Part shown: positions 19,301 through 26,864 of the stretch, piece by piece
How the letters are laid out: each line of letters begins with the position of its first letter
Position numbering within the stretch: the first letter of the stretch is position 1
From: G963691885 sp963691885
GTDB lineage: Bacteria; Pseudomonadota; Alphaproteobacteria; UBA8366; Aestuariispiraceae
DNA: 64,000 bases
Assembly (NCBI GenBank): GCA_963691885.1
Contig: OY829843.1
Span: 992,001 to 1,056,000, forward strand
Direction of reading: 5' to 3'
Notes under the pieces: generated by a model
Seen by the model: only the letters and a program-made list of their open reading frames with translations
What the model was told of the DNA's origin: nothing
Database searches by the model: none
Made by a program: the position numbers and the translations under genes

Positions 19301-20958
19301 GACCCGGTTCCATAGTGTTTAGCGCCTTTCTCTGTAACAAGTCCCCTCCTGCGGTCGAGCGTTAAAGCGGCAGGATCCCGGCCTGCCGGGTCGCCAAACC
19401 CGCCCCCGCCCGGGGTATCAAAGATCAGGTAATCATCACCCTCGACACGAAGCTCCCCTTTCCCGGGGATATCACCATCGCGACCCCGCAGACGTATCCG
19501 ACCAGGCTCACCCGGCATGCCCCCTGCGCGACCCAGGGCCGGAAATTTCAACCTCTCCACTGAGAGGAACACGATGAACGGCGCGTTATTGGCAGAACTC
19601 ATTTCAATTCGTTGTCCCAAACCGCCGCGAAATTCGCCGGGTCCACCGCTATCAGCACGCAGTTCCCGCCGCCACATGATCACCGGTGCAACACTTTCCG
19701 TAATCTCAACTTGTGATCCAAAAACGCCGGATGGATATGCTGTTGCCGACAACCCGTCAGAATGGGGACGGGCACCGGTCCCGCCATTATGCACCGGTTC
19801 AATGGCAAATTCCCGGCCGCCATTAGCCGCAATTTCCGGGGCGTGGCGCATCGGAAGATCGAACATGCAAGACGCCCCTTCCGCCGGAACCTGATCGGGT
19901 AGGGCCTGATGCAGACATCCGAGCACCAGATCCGTCGTCACCTGTCCCAATGTATGACGCATGGCGACCGGCACCGGACGCTGAGCGTTCAGAATGCAGC
20001 CCTTGGGCCCATCAACCGTGAAAGGCGCCAACGATCCCGCATTATTGGGAATATCGGGACCGACGATGCAACGCAGGGCAAAAACCGTATAGGCCGTCGC
20101 GTAATTCAAAGGCACATTGATCCCCTTGGTCGAACAACCTGACGTCCCTGTGAAATCCACATGCATCCGATCATCTTCAACGGTCAGGGTCGCATGCAGT
20201 TCCAGCTCTTTCTCATAGCCATCCATCCGCAGCATGTTCTTGTAGATACCATTGGGTACCTCCGCGATGGCAGACAACGCCCCCTTGCGCGATGTCTCAA
20301 TGATATAGGTTCCAAGCCTGTCCAGATCATCAATGCCGAACTCGTCCATCATTTCGACAAGACGATCAGCCCCTGCCTCACAACAGGCGATCAGCGCATA
20401 AATGTCCCCTTCATTGGCAATCGGTTCCCGCGAGTTCGCCCGGATGATATCCATCAGCAAGGCATTGGGCTGACCTGCTTCGACCAGTTTGCAGGGCGGA
20501 ATCAACAATCCTTCATCATAAATATCCGACCCCTCGGGTCCCATCCCCTGACCACCAAGATCCACCAAATGGGATGTACAGGACGTGAAGCCGACAACCC
20601 TGCCATCCCTGAAAATCGGCATCATCAACAGGAAATCGTTGAGATGGCCCGATGCCAGCCAGGGATCATTGGTCATGTATATGTCCCCGGGTTTCATATC
20701 CTGTAGAGAAAACCGCCCTCTGAGATAGAGAACCGCTTCGGCCATCGTGTTGATATGGCCGGGCGTGCCAGTCACCGCCTGTGCCAGCATGCGACCTTCC
20801 AGATCAAAGATACCGGCGGAAATGTCCCCGCATTCCCGCACGATCGGGGAAAAGGCCGCCCGGATCAGGGTTTGTCCCTGCTCTTCAACAACCGCCAGCA
20901 GGCGATTCCACATAACCTGCAATTTCGCCGGTGAATAGGCCTGGTTCGTGATCATCAA
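19297..20958 (-). CDS. hyuB: Hydantoinase B/oxoprolinase family subunit
   Basis: 553 residues, usual HyuB length. Family signatures are visible: RAAFSPIVRECGDISAGIFD, TGTPGHINTMAEA, GDIYMTNDPWLASGHLNDF, FTSCTSHLVDLGG, the NVPLNYATAYTVFALRC block and ETPGGGGFGDP-like FDTPGGGGFGDPAGRD near the end. With HyuA it forms an ATP-dependent (N-methyl)hydantoinase/oxoprolinase/caprolactamase-type amidohydrolase in the cytoplasm. It overlaps hyuA by ATGA on one side and the aminotransferase by ATGA on the other. Substrate class is inferred from the family only. Confidence 0.92.
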   Translation of the reverse strand: MMITNQAYSPAKLQVMWNRLLAVVEEQGQTLIRAAFSPIVRECGDISAGIFDLEGRMLAQAVTGTPGHINTMAEAVLYLRGRFSLQDMKPGDIYMTNDPWLASGHLNDFLLMMPIFRDGRVVGFTSCTSHLVDLGGQGMGPEGSDIYDEGLLIPPCKLVEAGQPNALLMDIIRANSREPIANEGDIYALIACCEAGADRLVEMMDEFGIDDLDRLGTYIIETSRKGALSAIAEVPNGIYKNMLRMDGYEKELELHATLTVEDDRMHVDFTGTSGCSTKGINVPLNYATAYTVFALRCIVGPDIPNNAGSLAPFTVDGPKGCILNAQRPVPVAMRHTLGQVTTDLVLGCLHQALPDQVPAEGASCMFDLPMRHAPEIAANGGREFAIEPVHNGGTGARPHSDGLSATAYPSGVFGSQVEITESVAPVIMWRRELRADSGGPGEFRGGLGQRIEMSSANNAPFIVFLSVERLKFPALGRAGGMPGEPGRIRLRGRDGDIPGKGELRVEGDDYLIFDTPGGGGFGDPAGRDPAALTLDRRRGLVTEKGAKHYGTGS

Positions 20959-23069
20959 ATGCCCTCCTTTCCGTGCCGGGTGAGAATGAGGTTTCCGGCT
21001 GTGTCCAGATGCGCGGAAAAATCCGCGGATACGAGTGTTGTTGTTTGCGGTTCATGGATCAGGGCGGGCCCTTGCACGAGGTCGCCGAGCCCCAGATCAG
21101 AACGCGCGATGAACCCAGCCTGTTTTTCCGTGCCCTCCACGTCGCAGATAATGGGTCTTGTCTCTTTGGTGTGAAATGGGTGACCCGGTTTCGATTGGGG
21201 TGCCGGTGCAGGGCGGGCCCCGATCGTGGCAACGCGCGCCGACCAGTTCAGGATTTCGATCTTTATGCCGGGAACAGGCCTGGAGAATTGTTTGCGGTAT
21301 TCTGCCTCAAAAGCCTCAACCAGCGGGTCGATATCACTCGGGGTCAACGGGCGATCCGGTAAGGCAATTTCAATCTCATGCCCTTGCCCGCTATACCGCA
21401 TAAAGGCTGAACGCTGCGTCACGGTGGGAGCGTTCCCTACACCCTGCATAACCACCTCTTCCGCCTCGGCAATCATCGCTGCGAAGAATGCGTTCAGGCC
21501 TACCATATCGAGCGTGCTCAACAGGGCGTAGCGCGACCTGACAATTTCGAAAGAGATCGGGGCAAATAGAAACCCGACGGCGGAGCCGACACCGGGATTT
21601 GGCGGGATCACGATCTTTGAGACACCGGCTGAACGGGCCACACGGGTTGCGTGCAGGGGGCCGTTCCCGCCAAAGGCAATCATCGTGCGGCTGCCAAGAT
21701 CCTTACCGCTTTCCACCGCATGCATCCTGCCCGCTGAGGCCATGCTTTCATCAACAATCCGGCTCACCCCATCAGCACTGGCGATAGCATCCAGATCGAG
21801 AGCGCCGCCAATCACGCGGGCGAGCGCCTCTCTGGATCCATCGGGGTTCAATGGAATGCGCCCCTCGGCAAACCCGTCCGGCACGATATAGCCAAGGGCG
21901 ATATCGCTGTCGGTTACTGTCGGGTCGGTTCCGCCGCGTGAAAAGGCAACAGGGCCCGGTTCCGACCCGGCGGATTTCGGGCCGACAATCAACCGGCCCA
22001 ACCGGTCGACACCGGCGATCGAACCACCACCGGCCCCGATCTCTATCATTTCGATCACCGGGATGCGGACCGGCATGCCAGATCCTTTGATAAAACGGGC
22101 AGCACGGGCGATCTCGAAGGAGCGGGACGTTTGCGGCCGCGCCTGATCAATCAGACAGAGTTTCGCGGTCGTCCCGCCCATATCGAAGGAGAGAACAGTC
22201 TCCAGACCTGCCTGACCGGCAATACGCGCCGCAAGAATGGCCCCGCCCGCTGGACCGCTTTCCACCAGACGGATCGGAAAACGGGACGCCATCTGCAGAG
22301 TGCACATGCCACCACCCGCCGTCATCATCAGGATTGGACAGGTCACCCCTTCCCCCTTGAACTGCTCGGCAAACCGGGTCAGATAGCGCTGCATCAAAGG
22401 CTGGATATAGGCATTGGCAACCGTCGTGCAGAGGCGGTCAAACTCCCGTGCCTCCGGACTGACATCGGACGAGAGTGAGATAATCAGGTCTGGACGCCGT
22501 TCCAGCACCAGGTCGCGCAACCGGCGTTCATGGTCCGGGTTGGCATAGGAATGCATCAGACAGATCGCCAGGACCTCCGCTCCGCTCGCCTCAATCTCTG
22601 ACAACAGGGCATCAACCGCGCGCTCATCCAGCGGAATCAATATCTCCCCTTCCGCAGATATCCGTTCGCGAATGACAAAGGACCGCTCTCGCGGCACCAG
22701 CAGGTCCGGCTTTTCCAGGTTCAGGTCATATTGCGAATAACGGCGCTCATAGCCGATATCCAGAATGTCCCGAAACCCCTCGGTGCAGATCGTGGCGACC
22801 ACCGCACCGCGCTTTTCGATCAGCGCGTTTGTGGCCAGGGTCGTGCCATGGATAAAGCCGGTCAGATCGGAAAACCGGCGCCCTGCATCCGCCATGACAC
22901 GGCGCGCCCCCTCAACCGCACCATCAGCGGGGTTCCCGTGCGTGGTCAGGGTCTTGGTGGAGGCAAGGATACGATCCTCGCCCGCTACCAGAACTGTATC
23001 TGTGAAAGTGCCACCAATATCGATGGCCAGACGCAACGCCCCCTGGGCGTCGGTAGACTGTGATGACAT
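20955..23069 (-). CDS. hyuA: Hydantoinase A/oxoprolinase family subunit
   Basis: 704 residues. The N-terminal ATPase fold shows LAIDIGGTFTDTVLV and the GFIHGTTLATNALIEKRGA motif, followed by SSDVSPEAREFDRLCTTVAN and FDMGGTTAKLCLI, GGGSIAGVD and VGPKSAGSEPGP, which belong to the ASKHA nucleotide-binding core. The acetone-carboxylase-type C-terminal domain follows. HyuA binds ATP and activates the substrate amide that HyuB then hydrolyses. It is the first gene of the operon; a promoter should lie in the roughly 220 bases upstream, but no clear -35/-10 is seen. Confidence 0.92.
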   Translation of the reverse strand: MSSQSTDAQGALRLAIDIGGTFTDTVLVAGEDRILASTKTLTTHGNPADGAVEGARRVMADAGRRFSDLTGFIHGTTLATNALIEKRGAVVATICTEGFRDILDIGYERRYSQYDLNLEKPDLLVPRERSFVIRERISAEGEILIPLDERAVDALLSEIEASGAEVLAICLMHSYANPDHERRLRDLVLERRPDLIISLSSDVSPEAREFDRLCTTVANAYIQPLMQRYLTRFAEQFKGEGVTCPILMMTAGGGMCTLQMASRFPIRLVESGPAGGAILAARIAGQAGLETVLSFDMGGTTAKLCLIDQARPQTSRSFEIARAARFIKGSGMPVRIPVIEMIEIGAGGGSIAGVDRLGRLIVGPKSAGSEPGPVAFSRGGTDPTVTDSDIALGYIVPDGFAEGRIPLNPDGSREALARVIGGALDLDAIASADGVSRIVDESMASAGRMHAVESGKDLGSRTMIAFGGNGPLHATRVARSAGVSKIVIPPNPGVGSAVGFLFAPISFEIVRSRYALLSTLDMVGLNAFFAAMIAEAEEVVMQGVGNAPTVTQRSAFMRYSGQGHEIEIALPDRPLTPSDIDPLVEAFEAEYRKQFSRPVPGIKIEILNWSARVATIGARPAPAPQSKPGHPFHTKETRPIICDVEGTEKQAGFIARSDLGLGDLVQGPALIHEPQTTTLVSADFSAHLDTAGNLILTRHGKEGI

Positions 23070-23288
23070 GGTTCATTCCCGAAATCGCAAAACCAGAACT
23101 CCAGCGCCGTCAACGGCGCGAGCTCAGGACGGCGTCACCAGATCACATCCGGTTGCGCGACGATCCATGCGTTTTGGAATAAACACTCTGTTCATCGCTC
23201 AACGATGACAGAGGTCCGCCATCAAGTCTGTTTTCAATGCGACAGGCCCTGTCGCCAGCTTGGCATTAGGAACCGCAAAGAAAGGGTC

Positions 23289-23792
23289 TCACCCGTTCAG
23301 GACAAGAACGCCGATGATATGGGTCGGTGTGTCCTGATCATCTGTCAGGACGAAGTCGAAGGACTCAAATTTCAGATAGGACTTGCCGTAATCCTTCAGC
23401 GTGCCCCTGCTGTGAAAAGCGGTCTTCTCTTCGCAGAGTTGTTTCAGGAAATTTGCAAAACCGCGCAGATCCTTCGTGCCCCGGGTTTCGGAGAAAACCG
23501 TCCCGGCGCAGTTATAACCCAGGATCCGGCGAACCTCGTCCCCGTGCAGACGGTATTCAAACTCCCCATCCGGAAGAACAGCGACGAGGAAGAGGTTTGC
23601 GGCCTTGTCTACATGCTCGACAATATCAAACGCTTCATAGCGCGGCCCGTCGGGCGCGAAGGCATGCCACCAGTCAAACATCGACCGACAGGCTTTGGTC
23701 TGAAACTGAGCGGCATCAGCGGCGGGCGCGCGAATAACCTCAACGAAGTTATTGTCCTGTTCGTATTCCGAAAACGCTTTCTTCACATCCAT
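23289..23792 (-). CDS. PAS_5-type PAS domain protein
   Basis: 167 residues. A PAS fold of the alphaproteobacterial PAS_5 class is suggested by KACRSMFDWWHAF...FDIVEHVDKAANLFLVAVLPD, EFEYRLHGDEVRRILGYNCAG and the final beta strands SYLKFESFDFVLTDD with HIIGVLVL. Such stand-alone proteins are common in Rhodospirillales and their ligand and output are unknown. Monocistronic on the minus strand, upstream of but not overlapping the hyu operon. Ends TGA. Confidence 0.75.
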   Translation of the reverse strand: MDVKKAFSEYEQDNNFVEVIRAPAADAAQFQTKACRSMFDWWHAFAPDGPRYEAFDIVEHVDKAANLFLVAVLPDGEFEYRLHGDEVRRILGYNCAGTVFSETRGTKDLRGFANFLKQLCEEKTAFHSRGTLKDYGKSYLKFESFDFVLTDDQDTPTHIIGVLVLNG

Positions 23793-24269
23793 GACCCGAT
23801 GCCGTCAAACAGGACGATCTCCCTCACAGCTCCCCTCAGCATGCTGCCTGCAGGCATGCGAGTACAATAGATATATTCCTATAAATCCATATTCCCAACC
23901 CGAAGTTAAGCGCGGCCACTTGGGGAAATGGTCAAAACCAATCAAATTACTGATTTGTTCTATTTTTGTTCTTATAAATTTCCAAAACCCTCTATTTATT
24001 CGTCTTTAGATCGTATTTTAGCCACAAAAGAGTGAGGAAATTTCAAAATTATAAATCGACAGAACGAGAGCAGGGAACAGAAACGGGCCCGCATTCTGTT
24101 TGGAAAGACAACACCGCGCTGGGGCAGTTCCTATCGCTGGCTGAATGATGAACCGCAGGATGTCCAGGACTTCTATGCCGGCAAACCGCCGGGCAGTATC
24201 CCTGTCAAAAAGCCCGCGGCCCCAAAGCCGTCAACAACGCAAGACGGGAAACAACTATCTGCGGGTCCT

Positions 24270-25190
24270 TTGCCTACATCCGGTCCAGGTCGCACACCCA
24301 TAATCGGAACCGGCCTGCTTGACACTGGAACGCCTTTAACGCCTCGCGACAGCGCCACGAAAGATAAGGGCATCACAGCGGATAGCAGCAACAGTGATCA
24401 ATCGGCCAACCCATTGATGCCTCCACCAACAGTGCCGAAAATTGCCAAACCCTCGAAAGAATCGGATGATGACGCGGGCATATTTCAGACACGCCCAGTG
24501 GCGAGCCCGACCCCCAAACAACCTGCGACCGTCGCACAGGTCAATGAGACACCGCCAGAAACCCCGGCGGAAAATGACGAGCAAGCGGTTCGACGCCTGA
24601 CCTCTTCCGACGAACGTCGGGACAGCATCCTGAACAACACCCCCGCCATCTTTGAATACCGACCAAATCCCAATGAAAAAGAAGAGCACCGACTCCACGA
24701 GTTTCATTTTTTGGGACGGCAAGCCTTCGAAGAACACGGAGATAAGGTTGAAGCCATGGCCGAAAAACACGGTGTCGATCCCGATCTGATGCACGCCATA
24801 TTGTATATGGAAAACGCACGCGGTCATAAATTTATCGGTAACGAAATTGCAGACAGGGTGAGTTTGTCCGATTCGCAAATGCCCATGAATATCAATCCAA
24901 CTCTATGGGGAGCGCTCGTGGGAAAAGATGATTTATTGGACGTCGACGACAATATCGAAGCCGCCACAATCTTGGTAAAGCGCATCTCTGAACGGTTAAA
25001 GAACCCAACCCCTCGCGCTATTGGCTCCGTTTGGAACCATATCGGTCGAGAGACACCAAACAATTTGGGTTTAGTCGTCGATCGTGTCTACGCTGAAAAA
25101 CCTTGGTTATACGACGGTTTGACTTATCCACCTCTGCCCATTGATACAGAAAACCGTCGCAGATCGAGACACGGGATTCCACGCAAGTAG
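24270..25190 (+). CDS. Lytic-transglycosylase-like protein with Pro/Thr-rich N-terminus
   Basis: 306 residues from a TTG. Residues 1-120 are Pro/Thr/Ser-rich and low complexity. Residues about 145-270 resemble a lysozyme-like/SLT fold: EAMAEKHGVDPDLMHAILYMENARGH with the putative catalytic Glu, a MPMNINPTLWG segment at the position of the GLMQINP motif, NIEAATILVKRI and AIGSVWNHIGRE. It would cleave peptidoglycan if active. The same frame stays open upstream to 24036 and looks coding (KRARILFGKTTPRWGSSYRW), but without ATG, GTG or TTG. An ATT at 24048 preceded by GAGGA is a possible rare start. No signal peptide is seen. The product resembles proteins of secretion or phage systems only loosely. 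Confidence 0.55.
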   Translation: MPTSGPGRTPIIGTGLLDTGTPLTPRDSATKDKGITADSSNSDQSANPLMPPPTVPKIAKPSKESDDDAGIFQTRPVASPTPKQPATVAQVNETPPETPAENDEQAVRRLTSSDERRDSILNNTPAIFEYRPNPNEKEEHRLHEFHFLGRQAFEEHGDKVEAMAEKHGVDPDLMHAILYMENARGHKFIGNEIADRVSLSDSQMPMNINPTLWGALVGKDDLLDVDDNIEAATILVKRISERLKNPTPRAIGSVWNHIGRETPNNLGLVVDRVYAEKPWLYDGLTYPPLPIDTENRRRSRHGIPRK

Positions 25191-25235
25191 CAACAATCAT
25201 TAATTCGACGAATTATCACTTTGGCTGAACGAACA

Positions 25236-25541
25236 ATGAAGCGAAAACGTCCGACCTTGAAACTTTTGGCGTTGAGTTTTTTGATCGCATCAGTGTTGGG
25301 TCTCATTTTGTGTCTCTGGTGGGTATACGTTGGCGTCACGGACGACTTATGCGAACTCCGCAAAGATGGAACGGGTTGGCTACAACTGAAGATTGATGGC
25401 GACGAGTTTTATTGTGTTCCAAATGTAGCGGTCTTCATTCTGTTAACCGTTTGGTACGCTATCCTTTTTGTTTTACCCACATACGGGATTATATTTCTAA
25501 CCTATCGGACGAATTTCGAGAAACCAGAAGACAAGCAATAG
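25236..25541 (+). CDS. Small two-helix membrane protein, first of a tandem pair
   Basis: 101 residues from the ATG at 25236; a TTG five codons earlier is also in frame. Two transmembrane helices (about 8-30 and 67-92) flank a periplasmic-side loop with DDLCELRKDGTGWLQLKIDG and YCVPNV containing two cysteines. It is clearly paralogous to the next protein (shared CELRxDGxGW, YCVPNV). I do not recognise the family. It lies between the transglycosylase-like gene and an excisionase-like HTH gene, an accessory-looking stretch with lower GC than the flanks. Ends TAG. Confidence 0.55.
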   Translation: MKRKRPTLKLLALSFLIASVLGLILCLWWVYVGVTDDLCELRKDGTGWLQLKIDGDEFYCVPNVAVFILLTVWYAILFVLPTYGIIFLTYRTNFEKPEDKQ

Positions 25542-25576
25542 AGCAAGATCATGACAGAAAGATTTGAAGCTTGAGT

Positions 25577-25903
25577 ATGAAAACGGAAACGCACTGTACC
25601 AAAAAACTATTTATCCTAAATCTTTTCGTTGCCTTATTCCTGGGGTTTTTGATTTGCCTCTATTGGGTTCACATTGGTGAAACTGATGAGCTTTGCGAGC
25701 TACGGCATGACGGATCAGGGTGGATGAAACTGTCTATACACAATGATTATGTGTATTGCGTTCCCAATGTTAAATTTTTCCTATTTGCAACAACCTTGTA
25801 TGGGTTGGGGCTGGCTCTGCCAATATTTCCGTTTGTTTATCTTCTGTATTTCACTGTTTCGAGTATCCGCAAACAACTGATGCTTAAGAAATCATCAAGG
25901 TGA
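25577..25903 (+). CDS. Small two-helix membrane protein, second of a tandem pair
   Basis: 108 residues. It has the same layout as its upstream paralogue: helix about 14-34 (LFVALFLGFLICLYWVHI), loop with ETDELCELRHDGSGWMKL and YVYCVPNV, helix about 65-92, then a basic tail. Conservation of the two loop cysteines and the DGxGW motif between the copies suggests a real, selected fold. Its TGA overlaps a GTG start of the next membrane-protein frame. Function unknown. Confidence 0.55.
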   Translation: MKTETHCTKKLFILNLFVALFLGFLICLYWVHIGETDELCELRHDGSGWMKLSIHNDYVYCVPNVKFFLFATTLYGLGLALPIFPFVYLLYFTVSSIRKQLMLKKSSR

Positions 25904-26498
25904 ACAAAATACTCCACACATATCTGGGATGCGGGGTTTTCGGTGGCCTGGCGCTGGGATCGGCGGTTATCGCAATTGCATTATCGCTTGATCCGCACCG
26001 GGCATTCTCCACAGACTCATTACACACAGTTGGATATAGAATTCGGTCGGCCGTTTTGGGTTCGTTGTCAGCAGTCTGGTCCAGTTGATTGCCGGTATTC
26101 CGGCTCTTCTTGTTTCAAACCTTTTGATGAAAACACAAAACCCCGATCCAGGACGAATGCTGGAACAGAAGGCAGGAGCAAACATCTTGCATAATTGCCT
26201 TTGTACTGGCGCAGTCACAGGTGGTGTTCTATCTGCAAGTGCAACATGCTTTACGGCGTTAGATCACAATCCGCAGGGAATATACTCCGAAAGCTTCACA
26301 GAGTTGGCGCCTCTCTTGGCCATCAATTTCGGGGTTGGTGCAGGTGTTCTCGTTCTTGGAACAGTAACACTCTATGGAGCAGTACGCTTGATGTGGCGAT
26401 TGACGTCGAAGTGGCCCCAACGGTCCAGCGCCACCAGGTCAGGCGCGATCGCCGGGTTCTTCCTCGTCATCGGGGGCGCGGTTGGCATGGGCGTTTAG
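25900..26498 (+). pseudogene. Multi-helix membrane protein, probably frameshifted
   Basis: The frame from GTG at 25900 gives a helix (YLGCGVFGGLALGSAVIAIA) and DPHRAFSTDSLHTVGYR, then becomes non-membranous and stops at 26088. Another frame picks up with NSVGRFGFVVSSLVQLIAG, a convincing second helix, and runs through two more helices to 26498. A single indel near 26035-26040 would join them into one protein of about 198 residues with four helices. The two halves look alike (GVFGGL...IYSES-like spacing), suggesting an internal duplication. The last 20 codons overlap the HTH gene on the other strand. Family not recognised. Confidence 0.4.
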
Positions 26499-26672
26499 AT
26501 AGGCCTCAAGGTCTTTCACGGAAACACGCCAGTCGCGGCCAAACTTGATTGCGCGGAGCTGACCGTCATTGATCCATGAGCGAACCGTGCTCTCGCGCAT
26601 CTGCAAGAGTTCGGCGACGTCATGGACCGTCAGCAGCGGTTTCGAAAGCATGCTCCATAGCTCCGGGCGCAT
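26439..26672 (-). CDS. Excisionase/MerR-type helix-turn-helix protein
   Basis: 77 residues. It contains the compact winged HTH of the excisionase family: LLTVHDVAELLQMRESTVRSWI then GQLRAIKFGRDWRVSVKDLE, followed by an acidic tail. It could start at the ATG at 26672 or the inner ATG at 26648. These proteins act as recombination directionality factors or small transcription regulators. No integrase is adjacent, so a regulatory role, or being a relic of a mobile element, are both open. It is divergent from the mrp operon and could read its promoter region. Confidence 0.75.
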   Translation of the reverse strand: MRPELWSMLSKPLLTVHDVAELLQMRESTVRSWINDGQLRAIKFGRDWRVSVKDLEAYLNAHANRAPDDEEEPGDRA

Positions 26673-26727
26673 TTAAATATCAGTCTGTCTCGGTTTGTTA
26701 CTGTATTTATCGGTTAATGTCCATATC

Positions 26728-26755
26728 TTGACCTTTTTGTATTTTCCCCTATTTA
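26728..26755 (+). promoter_or_regulatory. Candidate sigma-70 promoter of the mrp operon
   Basis: TTGACC at 26728-26733, 16-base spacer, TATTTA at 26750-26755, inside an unusually AT-rich stretch for this window. It lies directly upstream of the leader ORF and mrpA and no other gene on the plus strand is between. Confidence 0.5.
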
Positions 26756-26769
26756 AAAGGAGGTTTTTA

Positions 26770-26799
26770 ATGGTTCAATCTCGTTGGGGGACGTGGTAA
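26770..26799 (+). CDS. Nine-residue leader ORF upstream of mrpA
   Basis: ATG at 26770 opens MVQSRWGTW and stops at TAA. It has the strongest Shine-Dalgarno sequence in the window (AAGGAGG at 26757-26763, six bases before the ATG). The end of the ORF overlaps one arm of a hairpin (GGGGGA at 26786-26791 pairing with TCCCCC at 26804-26809), so translation of the leader would melt it. mrpA follows 65 bases later with its own site. It may be a regulatory leader peptide; the two Trp codons are noted but their meaning is unproven. Confidence 0.45.
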   Translation: MVQSRWGTW

Positions 26800-26864
26800 C
26801 AATTCCCCCTTCTCTATGCTCCTGCATTCCAACTGCGCGACCCGCCTTTAGGAGATTTTGCGAA

